Shown here piece by piece: positions 36,201 to 55,510 of a DNA stretch of 64,000 nt (the first letter of the stretch is position 1; each line of letters starts with the position of its first letter). The DNA lies in NCBI GenBank assembly GCA_035582835.1, contig JAYKAV010002695.1, positions 675,510 to 739,509 on the forward strand, read 5' to 3'. The notes under the pieces were generated by a model. That model saw only the letters and a program-made list of their open reading frames with translations. It had not been told where the DNA came from and made no database searches. Source of the DNA: Phoebastria nigripes. Taxonomy: Eukaryota > Chordata > Aves > Procellariiformes > Diomedeidae. Made by a program: the position numbers and the translations under genes.

Positions 36201-39200
36201 TTCTGGTGCTGACCTCGCATCCCGCCTGGGCACCCGGGGCCAGCCAGGGCTGCTGCCCCCCCATGCCCTCCTGGTCTGGGGGGCTGTAGTGTATTGCACT
36301 GCCCTGACCCCCCGCGCCTGCTTTGAACAACACACAGCCAGGAGGAAGCTGCAGGACTGATAGTGATGTGCCTGTTTGCTGGAATAAAACTTTCTCAGTG
36401 TCGTGCCTCCAGCCCCCAAGTACTTGAATGATTTTGTGGCTTTTATGGATACGGCAACTATTCGGAAGCGCGGGTGGTGCTTGAGTTACTTGAATACGTG
36501 TCCGGTGTTAGCACAGCATTCCTGGTATACGCTGTATGTACTTGTTTGTAGCCTGATGGCAGTAGTTGAAANGTGGACATTTCCCTGCTAAGGCGCAGTC
36601 TGAGGTTGTGTGTCCATAGTTAGCATCCCTTAGACAATATGGAATCACCAAGGATCAGTCTCTGCTGGCTATAGTGCCTGCACCTTCTCCTGGTTTTTCC
36701 TCCAGCCTCTTCAGATTGAAGGAACGTGGTCAAAATGGAGTAGAACAGAAAAGAAGCCCCTTCAAGATTTTTATAAGCTGGAGGAGGCTAATTCTTCCTG
36801 TTTCAAATACACAGCATGTTAGCTTTAAACAAGCCCCAGCATTGGGCCCAGAACTGCGGAAACCCGAATGTAAATTTTAGTTTAAAAAAGTAACCGTGAA
36901 AATGCGTGGAGTTGTGAAGCCCAGGAAGGGATAATGTCACAAGGAAAACATGTATTTGTAAATTCCCACAGGAGAATTTACAGACAGTAGAGACAAAGCT
37001 CTAAAGCAAAAGCTCTGCGTGTAGGTAGCACAACCCAGCACTTGCACAGACATTGTCATCTTCAAAGCACCGAGCAAATGTTTGTTAATTATACTACAGC
37101 AGCCTTCAAGGCTATCAGGCAGGTATTAATATTACTGCGTTACAGGTGGAGAAATTGAGTCAAAGAAGTTACGTAATTTAGTTGAGATTAAGGACAGNCC
37201 TAACAACCCAATGAATAATGCAGATTTTCCTTACCTTTATGTTTGCGTGTTGCTGAAGCTGCCGTGCTCCTAAAGGGAGCAGAGATGCAGTTGTGTTTTG
37301 AAAGGAGGTCTTTCCCTCTAAATTTGTGTTTCTAATGCACTGAGGGTGAGCATACGTAAGGTGACGTGAAATACTAGCTATCCAGTATGGCTAGGGTTCT
37401 CTCTCATTTAGGCCCTAATTCAATAAGTCCCGTGTGTTGGACGCTTGCACGTGTGCCCAAGCCAGCGCACATGGGTTTTCTCGTACCGTTGCTTGCTCTT
37501 GGGTCTCCTCCTGAAGTGGCACGGATGTGCGTGTCTTTCTGTTCTCCCAAATGACTTTTGAACTTGCTGTTTAGGTTTAACCATATCCAACAGCAGGCTT
37601 GAGGTCTCAAAAATTCCTGTATGTTTTGTGAAAATACATGGCTGATTAGATGAGCCAAGTCCTTCTGCTTAGGAAAAGGCTTGTCTGTTTGCTCCTTAGA
37701 CACCGGAGAGCATACATGGAAGAGCCCTGGTCAGAGTTCACCCCATAACAGCCACCAGAAAAACAGCGCACGAGACTCAAATCCAAGGAACAGCTTGTTT
37801 CACTGCTCTTGGAATGGCTTCTTTCTTTCCCTTTTCTTGTCTTTTCTTAACATCTCTTGTGTCCACAGTGTTGGCTGTTGCATTTCTGGATGCTGTGATG
37901 TGGACACAAGAAACTGCTGTCACTTAACATTGGCCTGGCATCAAAATGTGAAGCGTGAGTCTCTCTGCTGCTGGGAAGTCCTGATTTTCCCGCAGTACCT
38001 ATAGTTTTTTTCAGATGGTGGAGGCTTCTGAAGCTGGATGGGTGTCTTCCTTAGAAATGACACCTTGTTGTTAAGGAAGAGCATTATTGTGCAACGCATG
38101 ATACATGACACTTCAAGAAATTATACCAGTTGTTAAGGGATAGGGATGAGCTCAGGTTAATTACTAATTATGACCTTTATTACCTATAAAAATGCCGTCA
38201 GTGCCTCTTCTGCACTGTGATAGCTGCCCCACCTGGGGCTTTGACGCTTTATCCTCATGTGCTGGGGTGGAGCACATGAGCTTGAGAGCCAGCAGCTGGC
38301 CCCCAGCGCCCCTGCTGCCCGTACCCCTGCCAGACCCCAAGCACGCTGGAAGATGGGCCCATCAGCACAACCCTCTGCTCTCCTGGCTTATAGACCATTG
38401 AGACTACCTCCAGCTTCTGAGAGAAGAGAAAGGAGCGTGAAACCGACCACCACTTTCCAACACTTAATGCCATGCTGGTATCCCAGGTTTGTGGCTGGGA
38501 GTAAAAGTTACTTGGATTTGGACTGATTCAGGGAGAGAAGGAGGAGCAGATAGGTGGTTGTGTGAAATAAGAGTTGAAGTGTCGTTTTTTACCAGTGTTA
38601 AAATTCCCTAGGCCTTTAGCATGCTTCTGGTGAAGTGGTAAAGGTTGAAAACAGATTTTAAGTTAAATACGCAGAATATAACAACTAGTCCAGTGATTTA
38701 TTTGCTAGCTACAAATTCTGAACAATGTATTTGGCCACGGGTGTGGCAGGCACTGCTGTACTGGGCAGTGAGCTCTGAAGACCTGTGCCCTGCGCTGGGC
38801 TGTGCTGTTGGCCTGAGCAAACCCCTCCAATCCCGCCCGTGACAAATTCCTCATCTGCAAAAAGGTACAGTTGTACTGACCTTCTCGGTCGATAAAGTGC
38901 ACGTCATGGGGAAAGGTGGGCTCTTCCTCACTCCAGAAATTGGGACCTATGGTTAGGGGGGTGAGGCGGGAGTGAGGGTGCCCCTTCCCATCTGAAGTCA
39001 GTGTGGTCCATGGCCCTTCAGCAAAGAGCAAGGGATGCAGCATCACCCCCCAGGAGCGTGCGGGTGCCCAGCACCCTGGGGAGCCACCGTCATTCCCATC
39101 TGTTGCTTTGTCTTGCAACCTTTCTTACAAACCCGGTTCTCTGTCTGAAGACCTTGTATTTCATGTTTGTGCTGTTTGAAGAGTGCATCTCGGGAATGGA

Positions 39201-39747
39201 TAAAATGTATGGCTTTGTTTTTTTTCAGAAGTTAAGATTTTTATTTTTCCTTCTGCTCTATTTATGTATTCCTAGATTTTATTTTCTTTCCCATCAAATA
39301 GCCTTTCGTTTGGTTGTTTTATTTTTTTATATTTTTCTATACTTGTCTTCTGGTTGATAATGGAGATTACATGGTTTTGATAGAACGGATACTATGTGGG
39401 TTAATTTTTCTCCTAAAATTACTTAAAATGTCATCTCACTGAAGATGACAAATCAAGGTCCTTGTAAACATTCATGCTATAAAACCAGTTCTGATTTACG
39501 GACCTTTTATTATTGTTGCCTGCATAAAAATATTGTTGTTAACTTTGTCAGAATACTGAAATCTGAACATCTCTTCATTGTGAACACAGAAGCAATTTCA
39601 TTTTAAAGTGGCAAAGTGCAGGGTTTCTAATAAAAATGTAGTTTGTAGCCTCTGACTGCAAATGCTTGTGTTTGTGCTAATTCTCATCTGAGTCACTGTA
39701 AAATGTGTGATATATCAGCTTAAACAGCTGCAATATCAAAGGCTTTA

Positions 39748-39762
39748 CTTTTTTTTTTTTTT
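39748..39762. repeat. Poly-T tract
   Basis: About fifteen consecutive T in intron 1. No insertion-site duplication or retroposon body is recognised beside it. Confidence 0.8.
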
Positions 39763-42700
39763 CTATAACAGTTTTGGTAAAATTCAAATGCATCAGTAGT
39801 AATGCTTCACTTTTATCTCATTATCAAATTAGTTTTACTACACTGCCTCAACCTGAGTTAAATGACTTAAATACCNTTTAAAAATCAACCATTAAGTTGT
39901 TTTAAATTGTTCCAACAAGATATTCTTGGATGCACAATAATTAATCTCTTACGCCATCTTTACTGCATTTGGGCAAAAAGGTGGAACAACTTTTCTATAG
40001 GTGGAGCACGACGGTAGAGCGGTGTGTGCTGGCTGCTGCCGCGGGGCTGGTGCTCCTGCATCCTGCATCCTTACCCTCCGCACCGGCTGCATCCCCGGTT
40101 CCCAGCTGGCACGTTACGGTTGCAGCCTCTCACGCGTTAACACTGATGGGACAGCGAGCACGAGGCTTTGCAGGATGTCTGGGGAGGGTTTTCTTTCCTT
40201 GCTTCCTTATCCTTCACCAAGTAAAAGTTTTCTCCTCCTAATTTGCTTTGGGAACCTGATGCTTTCCCCAAGAAGAACATGTTTGGTCCTGCCAAATGCC
40301 TTAATTGTCACACAGTTAAAAAGCAGCAGCTGGAGATAATTCACAGACAGTCAGGGACATCCCTAAATACTTCATTGGAGGACACCCACTTTGTACCTGC
40401 ACACACCTCTGATTACAAAATCAACAGCATCCATGAAGTACCCTTGCTGTGCAAACAGGGGGATGTGTTTAGCGATCTCTTTCACAGATGTAAATGCTGC
40501 ACTACTTGATTTGTGAGTTCTTGCAGCAGAGTGGGATTTTGCTGGGATGTCAGCACACTGTTTTGGGGTGTCTGCGGGCTTTGTGAAACGGATTCTTGGA
40601 CTGCTGGTACAAATGAAGCAAATAAATCTGCGTCTGCTGTTGTTCAAAAGGCTGCTTCCAGCTCTGCCTCCTGCCACTTGGCCCTCTGCTCCCTGCCCGT
40701 CCTTTTGCAAGCTCTGCCTTACCAACTGCCTTGCAGTTCCTTTGCTTGAACCTCTTACGTCCGTTTTTATCTCATCGGCGGATCTGAATAGTCACACAAA
40801 AGTGCTGCTGAGAGCTTTTTCCAGTTCTTCTCTGTCGATGGTAACGCATCGAGGGCTCGTATTGACAGATTAATGTGGGGCTGGCTGCAGCAGGGCCCGT
40901 TGCTGGAGGCTGCTCCCAAGCCTGTGATCCTGCACTCTCTGACTCCGAACCCGTTTGATCGTTGTAGGGGGTCAAACGCTTGGCTCGAGTCTTTTTTATG
41001 TTTGTGTTTCTCTCAGGCAAATGGGGCTGAAAAAAGAAACTGGAGGGACCAAAGTGGAGCATTCTCATGAAAAAAAATAGATGCAAAACACAAAGCACCG
41101 TTTGTGCTCAAATTTGGAGGGTTGAGGAGAAGGACAGCACTGTTCAGTTGCTATAGATGACTTGGTTTTCTTCAGCTGGAGAAATGCTTTGATTCTATTC
41201 TATTGTTAATTAACCACTCTGAGAAAAAAATACGTTTGTAAATTAGGCAGGAGGCTGCTTCAGGACTCTGCGCTGACTTCTGCCAAGGCTGGCAATNTCC
41301 TTCTGGTTCTCATTCACAGGTGCAAATGCTCTGGAGACCAACTCAAGGGTAGGTCACTGCTGCGGAGCTGATGGACCCCCCGCTACCAAAACCTTGCCAC
41401 ATAAAACCAATGCACCCGGCAAGAAATCCTTGTTCTTCTTATGGCAGGAACATTCTTGAGGGGTTGTCTCTGTCAGTCTGTCTGTAACTATGGAAATTCA
41501 ATTTTTTGTGTGTATATTGACATGGAAACCCACAAACAGTTCTGCTGGTAGAAATACCTGGCTCTTTTCGTTGAGAAGAGGGGCACAAACTGGAACTGGT
41601 TCATAGANCTGGCTCAAGATCACCTGAGACATTTCAGTAGGGTGATCACTTGGGAAGTTTGTACTCACAATTTCACATACGGTGAGGATAGCAGCTTCTG
41701 CCTACGAGTCGCTGTAAATGGCCAAACCTCATTCAAAAGCCATGTTGTAGTTGGAAAAGTTGACTGCATCTTTTAGAGGACGTTTGCATTTGAGGTCAGT
41801 TATTTTTACTTTTCCATTTTGTTCTAGTTAAATATTTTTACTTGCTCTCAGAACAATAGCTCCCACCACACTGAAGCCTTCGCCCAGTGCAGCAGTTTTT
41901 CATACCTCCCCCCGTAGCAATCCATACAGTGCCCAAGGGTCTCATCTCCTTAGTTTAGCTAAATATAGACTTTTCAAGCCCTTGTATAGAGCCTAATCCA
42001 TACCTTTACTAAGCTTAACAAGCTGAATCCAGTGGCATAAGCAGCTGACGCAGCTTTATGGGTAGAGGAATCCTCTCCGTTCTCTTATGCTTGCTCTAAT
42101 CGGCCAGGGTTTATTTAAATTTTCTACTGCTTAATCTGGTATTTTACTGCCTGTACGTACTTGACTCTGAGGACTGGATTGTTGCNATGATTTTTCCTGT
42201 CTGCAAACTTACTCTTCAGTTTTCCATGCTGTCTGCCCAGGGAAACCCAATAATTTTTTATTTTTTCAAGTAACTGTTTAATAAAAAAAACCATCAGCCA
42301 AATCTGCAGTTGCTTTTACACAATTCAGAACTGATGTCCTGTTTACCAGCCTGTTCACAGGCTGAACTCACAAAAATGAGAGTTTTTCTGGCTTTGGTTG
42401 CAAAACTTGTCTCACCCTGTACTCTTTGGTTTGGAGGGAGCTGGGTCCCATACGCACACTGGTGGCTGCAACAGGATGAAAATATCCGCTAAGGTTTCTG
42501 GCAGAATCTTACTTTGACAAAACATTTATGATGGTTATAAAAAAGATTTGTTTCCATATCTTAGCTAGTTTGGCTTTTTCCAGCTTGGTTGCAGACTTGA
42601 TATGGGCTTTGTTGATGCTCTTTTCTAAAAGCAAGTAGGTCTGTGGTTTGTAATCGTGATGCGTACAGTTACGCATCACTGTGTGCCTTGGATTCAAAAG

Positions 42701-42770
42701 CGGTTTCAAACCCACTTTTGTAAACAGAGCGGGTCACAGTGTATTTTAACAGTTACTCCTCCTGCCCCAA

Positions 42771-42829
42771 GCGTGCACGTGTTTGCGTGTGCGCTCACGT
42801 ACACCGTGTGCATACACACACGTGCACAC
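42771..42829. repeat. Alternating purine-pyrimidine (GT/CA, GC) tract
   Basis: A 59-bp stretch of mostly alternating purine and pyrimidine contains GCGTGCACGTG, GTGTGCGCTCACGTACAC and CATACACACACGTGCACAC. Such sequence is prone to the Z-DNA form. It lies 1.6 kb before the end of intron 1. Human-type long CA repeats are not present. Confidence 0.7.
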
Positions 42830-44444
42830 CCCCCGGTGTAGCTGGTTCACAACAGCGGTGGCTTGCAAGGCTTAAAAAAGCATAGAAGAGGTGGGCATGC
42901 ATGACCACACATTGTCCTTGCTTCATCCACGCACCCTCCTGTCTGCCAGCAACCAGGAGTTCAGGGCCTTCCTGCATCTAGACCATCACGTTAGTAATTA
43001 CTGGTGTATCCAACCTACATGAATTTCTCTAATTATTTAACTTGTTTGTAATTTTGGACACTCTGGTATTGTCCTAAAAAGCTTGAACACAGCGAGAATG
43101 GTTTGAGAGATTCTGTAAGTCGCTTGACAGAACTGACCCACCCTGTTGCCTTGCCTGTGGGAGAGGAGCAAACATCCTCTCCTCTGCTTCCTATGGGTCA
43201 GAACCAGCAGCTAAAAACTCTGAATTCATCTTCCTGCACTAATTGCCGCTTTGCACTGCCAGCGGGATGCAAGGAGGCTGAACGCTACCACATGCATGGA
43301 GATGGCATTGCCGTGACACGTGCCCAAACCCTGACTCGGGCAGAAGAGATGTATCGGTGTGTTCTGCTAACTGAAGAGCACTGAGAAAGCATTTCAGGCT
43401 GTGAAGTAGAGAAGCTCCAAGGGTGCTCTTATCGTGGTGTGATCTAGCCTTGTTTGTGCAGGTGGTTAAGGCAAAGCTACCTTTGTTGCCTCTTGTGGAT
43501 CCTCTTGCCTAGCTGAGCTCTCATGGAGCCATGACACGAGGGCTGTATCTCGCAGCACCTGGCTGAAACTCTTTTTTCTGTGTTGCAAATGTGCCTTGCA
43601 GCCTGGGCCACTTCAGACCGAGCAAGCAGGAGCAGGATCCTGTTTGCTTTCCCTCTGTCAGAAGGAACAGTGCCATTCTGGAGTTTGATTATTTGGCTGG
43701 CTGCTCGGCACTTCGGCTGCGCAACAACTTCTTATCTTGGGTACTTCATTCCTTTGCAGTTTAGTTTTGTTTTTCCCCAGCGCTGTGTTCTGCCATTGGA
43801 TTGCATTCACGCGGTGTGCCCGCAGGCTGCGCTGTATTGTTGCATATGTTGTGCCATCCAAAATAATCTCGGTGGGTGTTCTAAGCAGCTGCCATGATAC
43901 AACCCATCTTCTTGGCAGCCAGAAGTGCTGTGAGCTATGCGTCTTCTTTTCCTCCTCATCTAAGTGTATTGTAATAGAGATGGAACCTATGGAAGCCTTG
44001 CGTATGGTATACCTTGCCAAGATTACTCTGGTACCTAGCAGCTGTCCATACATGCTTGGTAAAGAAGATGTGTTTTGTTAATTAGGTTTATGAGGGATGG
44101 TGCTTGGAGAACTCTGTGTAGATACAAAATGGTCTCCCTGGGAAAAAAAATTATTTGGGACTCTCTGCCACATTGTAATGGAGGTCCACAGTGAGCTGGT
44201 AGTGGGCTTCTGACTGACACCTTTTTTAGCACTGCATCAGGAATGTAGGCTGCAAAAAATGCAGTCTGACTCTACTAGTGTAAAAAGCACCTAAGCTTTG
44301 CTTTGATACAGCCGTTAGCAGTCAACATAGCTGCATAGTAAATGCACAGCTTATTGGGGTTTGGTTTTTTTCATTATTAATTGTGTGCTTGCATGTTTGG
44401 AGATAGACTCAAGCTAATGTAATATTTGCCTTCATATATTCCAG

Positions 44445-44530
44445 CTGTGTGGGTGTTGAAGAAGAAGAGGCACCAGATATCGACATCTATCATTGTCCAA
44501 ATTGTGAGAAAACCCACGGAAAGTCTACTT
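44445..44530 (+). CDS. PHF2: PHF2 coding exon 2 (residues 33-62, second half of PHD finger)
   Basis: The acceptor is ATATTCCAG|CTGTGT and the donor ACTT|GTAAGT. The exon completes the Ser33 codon and gives the last PHD zinc ligands, Cys34, Cys50 and Cys53, with the acidic stretch [12 protein letters not shown] between them. This finishes the C4HC3 PHD finger begun in exon 1. The segment is identical to what I know of mammalian PHF2 and differs from PHF8 (EEEKAADIDLYH) and KDM7A. One nucleotide of codon 62 is carried to exon 3. Confidence 0.97.
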
Positions 44531-49711
<5,181 letters not shown>

Positions 49712-51539
49712 TAGGTTGTTCAGCTGCACGCATGGACAGGGCTGTTGAGGTAAAGCCTATATAGCCAGTTTCCTATGAAGCTGATGATGATCCCTGCTGA
49801 AAGCATTGTATACTACAGAGCAGTGAAGTTTAAATGAGTGCTGTTTTATTGCCCATGTCCCAGGCTCTTCCCTTTTTTATATTTGTGCAGCCATATTAAA
49901 ATCTACTCTTGATTGAGCCCAGTTCCTGCGGATTTCCATAGAAGCTAGTATTTCTGAAGACAAGAACAAGAATGTGTTTGGCCCCTACAAGGGGCTTGCA
50001 TAAGAAACTAACCAATTTATTGCATAGAATTATCCAGTTCTCAAAACTACTAATGGTTTTGCTGAAGTCTGTCTCCATCTTGAAAAGAAGAACAATGACA
50101 TCCTCAGTTGCTCCAGTGACAAAGGCTCTCTTATTTGGGGTAATGAATAGTGCTAATTGTTAGGTGACATGTTCCACACTTTATTAGGCTGCTTCACAGC
50201 CATTTGTAAGAGTGATGATTTGCTTCTGGTTCTTTAATGTAGGCCTTAGCCAAATAAATCCTTAATTATTAATGACTAATTATTTTAGAAGAATCCTTGG
50301 AGACTGGTAAAGTGTACTTGGTAAACACAAAACTTCTTCCTTTTTACGGAGAATTTAATTTCACATTTAATTTCAGATACTGGTCTTAGGCTGGTTAAGG
50401 AAAAGGCTGAAAATACTGTGTTTGCAGCACTTACAGATGTGTTTCACTGAACTCAGGAGCCAGTATTTTTACTTGCTTGGCTATTTTCATTTGGGCCTGC
50501 TAGATTTTTGTCTTTTGTCTTTTAGGTTTAAGGCCTAGGCAGAATGATTTCAGTAACCTCAGGTGGCCTCTGAGATTGCACTCACATATGCAATATCTCT
50601 GAGTCACTCCCAAATTGTAAAAAAAATATGGACCCCCCCATTTTTTTTGTTTGTTTCTCACATAAATGTGCNCATAAGAAAATCCTGCTGCCAAGTTAAA
50701 GTTTCTGAGAAAGAAGGGTCTGTAGCCAAAAGGAGTGCCTGCAAGATTCAGGCCTCTGACGTCTACACTTGCGCCATTAGTAAAACAAAGTCGCGTTGAG
50801 AAATTTTCTCTCCTGAAGAAAATGAATGAAATCTGCAGATGTTCACAGAACAAAACCCAACACTCGTCAGTCAGAATGTGATGAACGGAAAAAGGGGGTC
50901 TCAGTTCAGAGATGGAAACATCATTGCTGATTCACAGCACACGACAGTAAATTATAACCCACGGTTAGTCCCTTGGTGGGGCTCGGATCAAAAGGATCAG
51001 TGAAGACAGCAAAAAGACAAAAAATGTAATTCATGTCATTCCGCTCCTGAATGTTTAATACCTAAATAGCATTAGAGTAGTAATAGTAGTAGTACTACTA
51101 ATTAAATTGATGGTTCAGGTACTTCAGTGTAGGTGCCAGACTCTCCATTTTGGCACGATCATTACTAGATGCTCTGGTACTGATCTCTCTTTACGACTAT
51201 GTTTAAGTTTCTGTGGCACATATAGCAGCAAATCAGACTTGAACAAGTACGCGAGATATATATGGGCACTGTAAAGTAAGTGCAGAGGTTTAGTGGTAAA
51301 TCACGGTTTGCTTCTTGCTCCTTAGAATCTCCAGGCTCGTTCTTCACACGTTGCTGGCGTACGGTACCAGTGCTCACATAAATGAGGAACATTCCTTTTA
51401 ATTAATTATTAATTAAATTTGCCTCCTGATCAGCCATTGATGATGCACTGTGGCTGGGGTGACCCAGAAATAAGCTGGGTTTCTACAGCTTATCCCTCTC
51501 TGTGTCCGGCCATCATATTCTCCCTGGGGTTCAAACCTC

Positions 51540-52000
51540 CCGCCTGGCGTATCCCTGCCGGGGCGGCCTGGGCAGGCCCAGGGCGAGGGGTTCCCCCTGC
51601 ACGGCGGGGTCGAAGGAGGAGCCCCCACAGCAAAGGGTGTGGGGGAGCCCCACAGTTAAAGGGTGTCGGGGGCTCTGGNGCAGGTTGGGCTTCATGGGGG
51701 GGTGAAGGCGGTGAGGCCCGAGCGTGCNGGCCACCATGGCGGTGCTCGCAGCTTCGTCCCCTTTCCCGCCGGTTTTTGGTGCCGTATGAAGACGTGAGCT
51801 GTAGTTCAGAACTGCTGCAGGAGAGGGCAGTCATGTATTAGCCTTATCCGCTCGGGGAGGTAGTGCTTTTTGGGGTGAACACTCAAAGTTTTGCTGTTCC
51901 CCCCTCTGACAGCCATGGCCCCGGCCTGCCGGATGGTTTTCGGAGCCCGGCGGCAGGGCGCTTTTGGGACTGATGGTCGTTCATATACAGTCGCTTTTCG
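51540..52000. promoter_or_regulatory. Intragenic CpG-rich islet in intron 3
   Basis: I count about 30 CpG dinucleotides in roughly 460 bases, by far the densest cluster outside the promoter island. It contains GGCCACCATGG, a perfect Kozak start with ATG at 51736; its frame stops after 17 codons (TGA at 51787). A donor-like GTGAGC follows at 51794. A 25-bp imperfect tandem repeat (CCACAG(C/T)..AAAGGGTGT) lies at 51625-51674. It could be an alternative promoter, an antisense RNA promoter or an orphan methylated island. Sequence alone cannot decide. Confidence 0.5.
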
Positions 52001-52140
52001 CTCCCAGTTTAAAGTGTTTTACTCTTGAAAAGATCTAGAAATCGGACTTGAATTCCCCTTGAGAGTTGTCGGTGCAAATAGCTGGTCGTCTGATGAAGCT
52101 GCCCTTTCCTTAGTCCCTTTGACGCCCTCCCAGCAACTTG

Positions 52141-52225
52141 AAAATGATTTGCAGAATATTTCCCGAGCAATTTATTTGACTACTTAAAAACGATTTGCAA
52201 AGTATTTCCTGGACAATTTATTTGA
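52141..52225 (+). repeat. 46-bp-period diverged tandem duplication
   Basis: Bases 52141-52179 and 52187-52225 align over 39 nt with six differences and no gaps. Both begin AAAA(T/C)GATTTGCA and end CAATTTATTTGA. The copies lie in intron 3, 360-440 bases before exon 4. The substitutions show it is not recent slippage. Confidence 0.85.
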
Positions 52226-52563
52226 GATTGTGTAAAGTTTTTAATCGTGCCTTCTTTAGAGTGGGACATTTAACACTGATTTCTTTAACATTGATCGCTG
52301 GTAACTCGACAGATCCCTATAGTTGAGGAAAACGGTCTTTCTCTGTAAGCTGTTATTTTAGGAGTTTCCAGTAGTTGGTGCATGAGGCTCGAGCGAATCA
52401 ATTCCGGGTGATTTTAGTGTGCCCTGCGTACTTTGCAATAAATGGCTTTTTGGCTTTAGTCTTATGCATCTGATTTGCATATANTTGCTTATTCATAACT
52501 TTTTCCTTTCAGTAGCGAAATGCAGAAGATGCCAAACTCTGCATGGAAGCACCTCACCATTGA

Positions 52564-55197
<2,634 letters not shown>

Positions 55198-55480
55198 TAA
55201 GAGTCCAGCCTGCTGCACCGCGCAGTGTCCGGGATACGCAGGGGCGTTCAGCTGGGGGAGTGTGAACAGCCTCTGCCTTCTCCGCTGGTTCCCTCTTTAG
55301 GAGGTACTGCTTTAACCATGGGATAGCGGCTTCTTGTTGCTCTGACTCTCCACTGCTTTGTCCATATGCAGCCAGTTCAGGCAAAGCACGGACATGAAAG
55401 TGCTATTTGCTATACAAGGAGAATGGTACATAGTGCACTACACGGGCCAGCATTTGTCATGGTAATTCACACCTGCGTAT

Positions 55481-55510
55481 CATCAGCATTCACGTGCCAT
55501 CAGCATTCAC
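55481..55510. repeat. Short direct duplication of CATCAGCATTCAC
   Basis: The 13-mer starts at 55481 and again at 55498, a 17-bp period, with different 4-nt spacers after each copy. It is a small duplication in intron 5. Confidence 0.75.

Larger units (their letters stand above)
253..44444 (+). other. PHF2: PHF2 intron 1 (44,192 bp, no coding sequence recognised)
   Basis: This phase-2 intron fills 69% of the window. The donor is GTAACA and the acceptor TATATTCCAG. I read the open frames on both strands and recognise no protein family; the longest ones (for example minus-strand 14489-14959 and 4417-4851) follow G+C-rich stretches and lack conserved motifs. Moderately G+C-rich patches with clustered CpG lie at about 8221-8335, 14690-14890, 20815-21010, 36120-36350, 38195-38350 and 40000-40150; they could be regulatory but nothing proves it. 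Between these patches the sequence is ordinary A+T-rich intron with short simple repeats. No complete transposable element was recognised. Special structures are listed separately. Confidence 0.93.
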
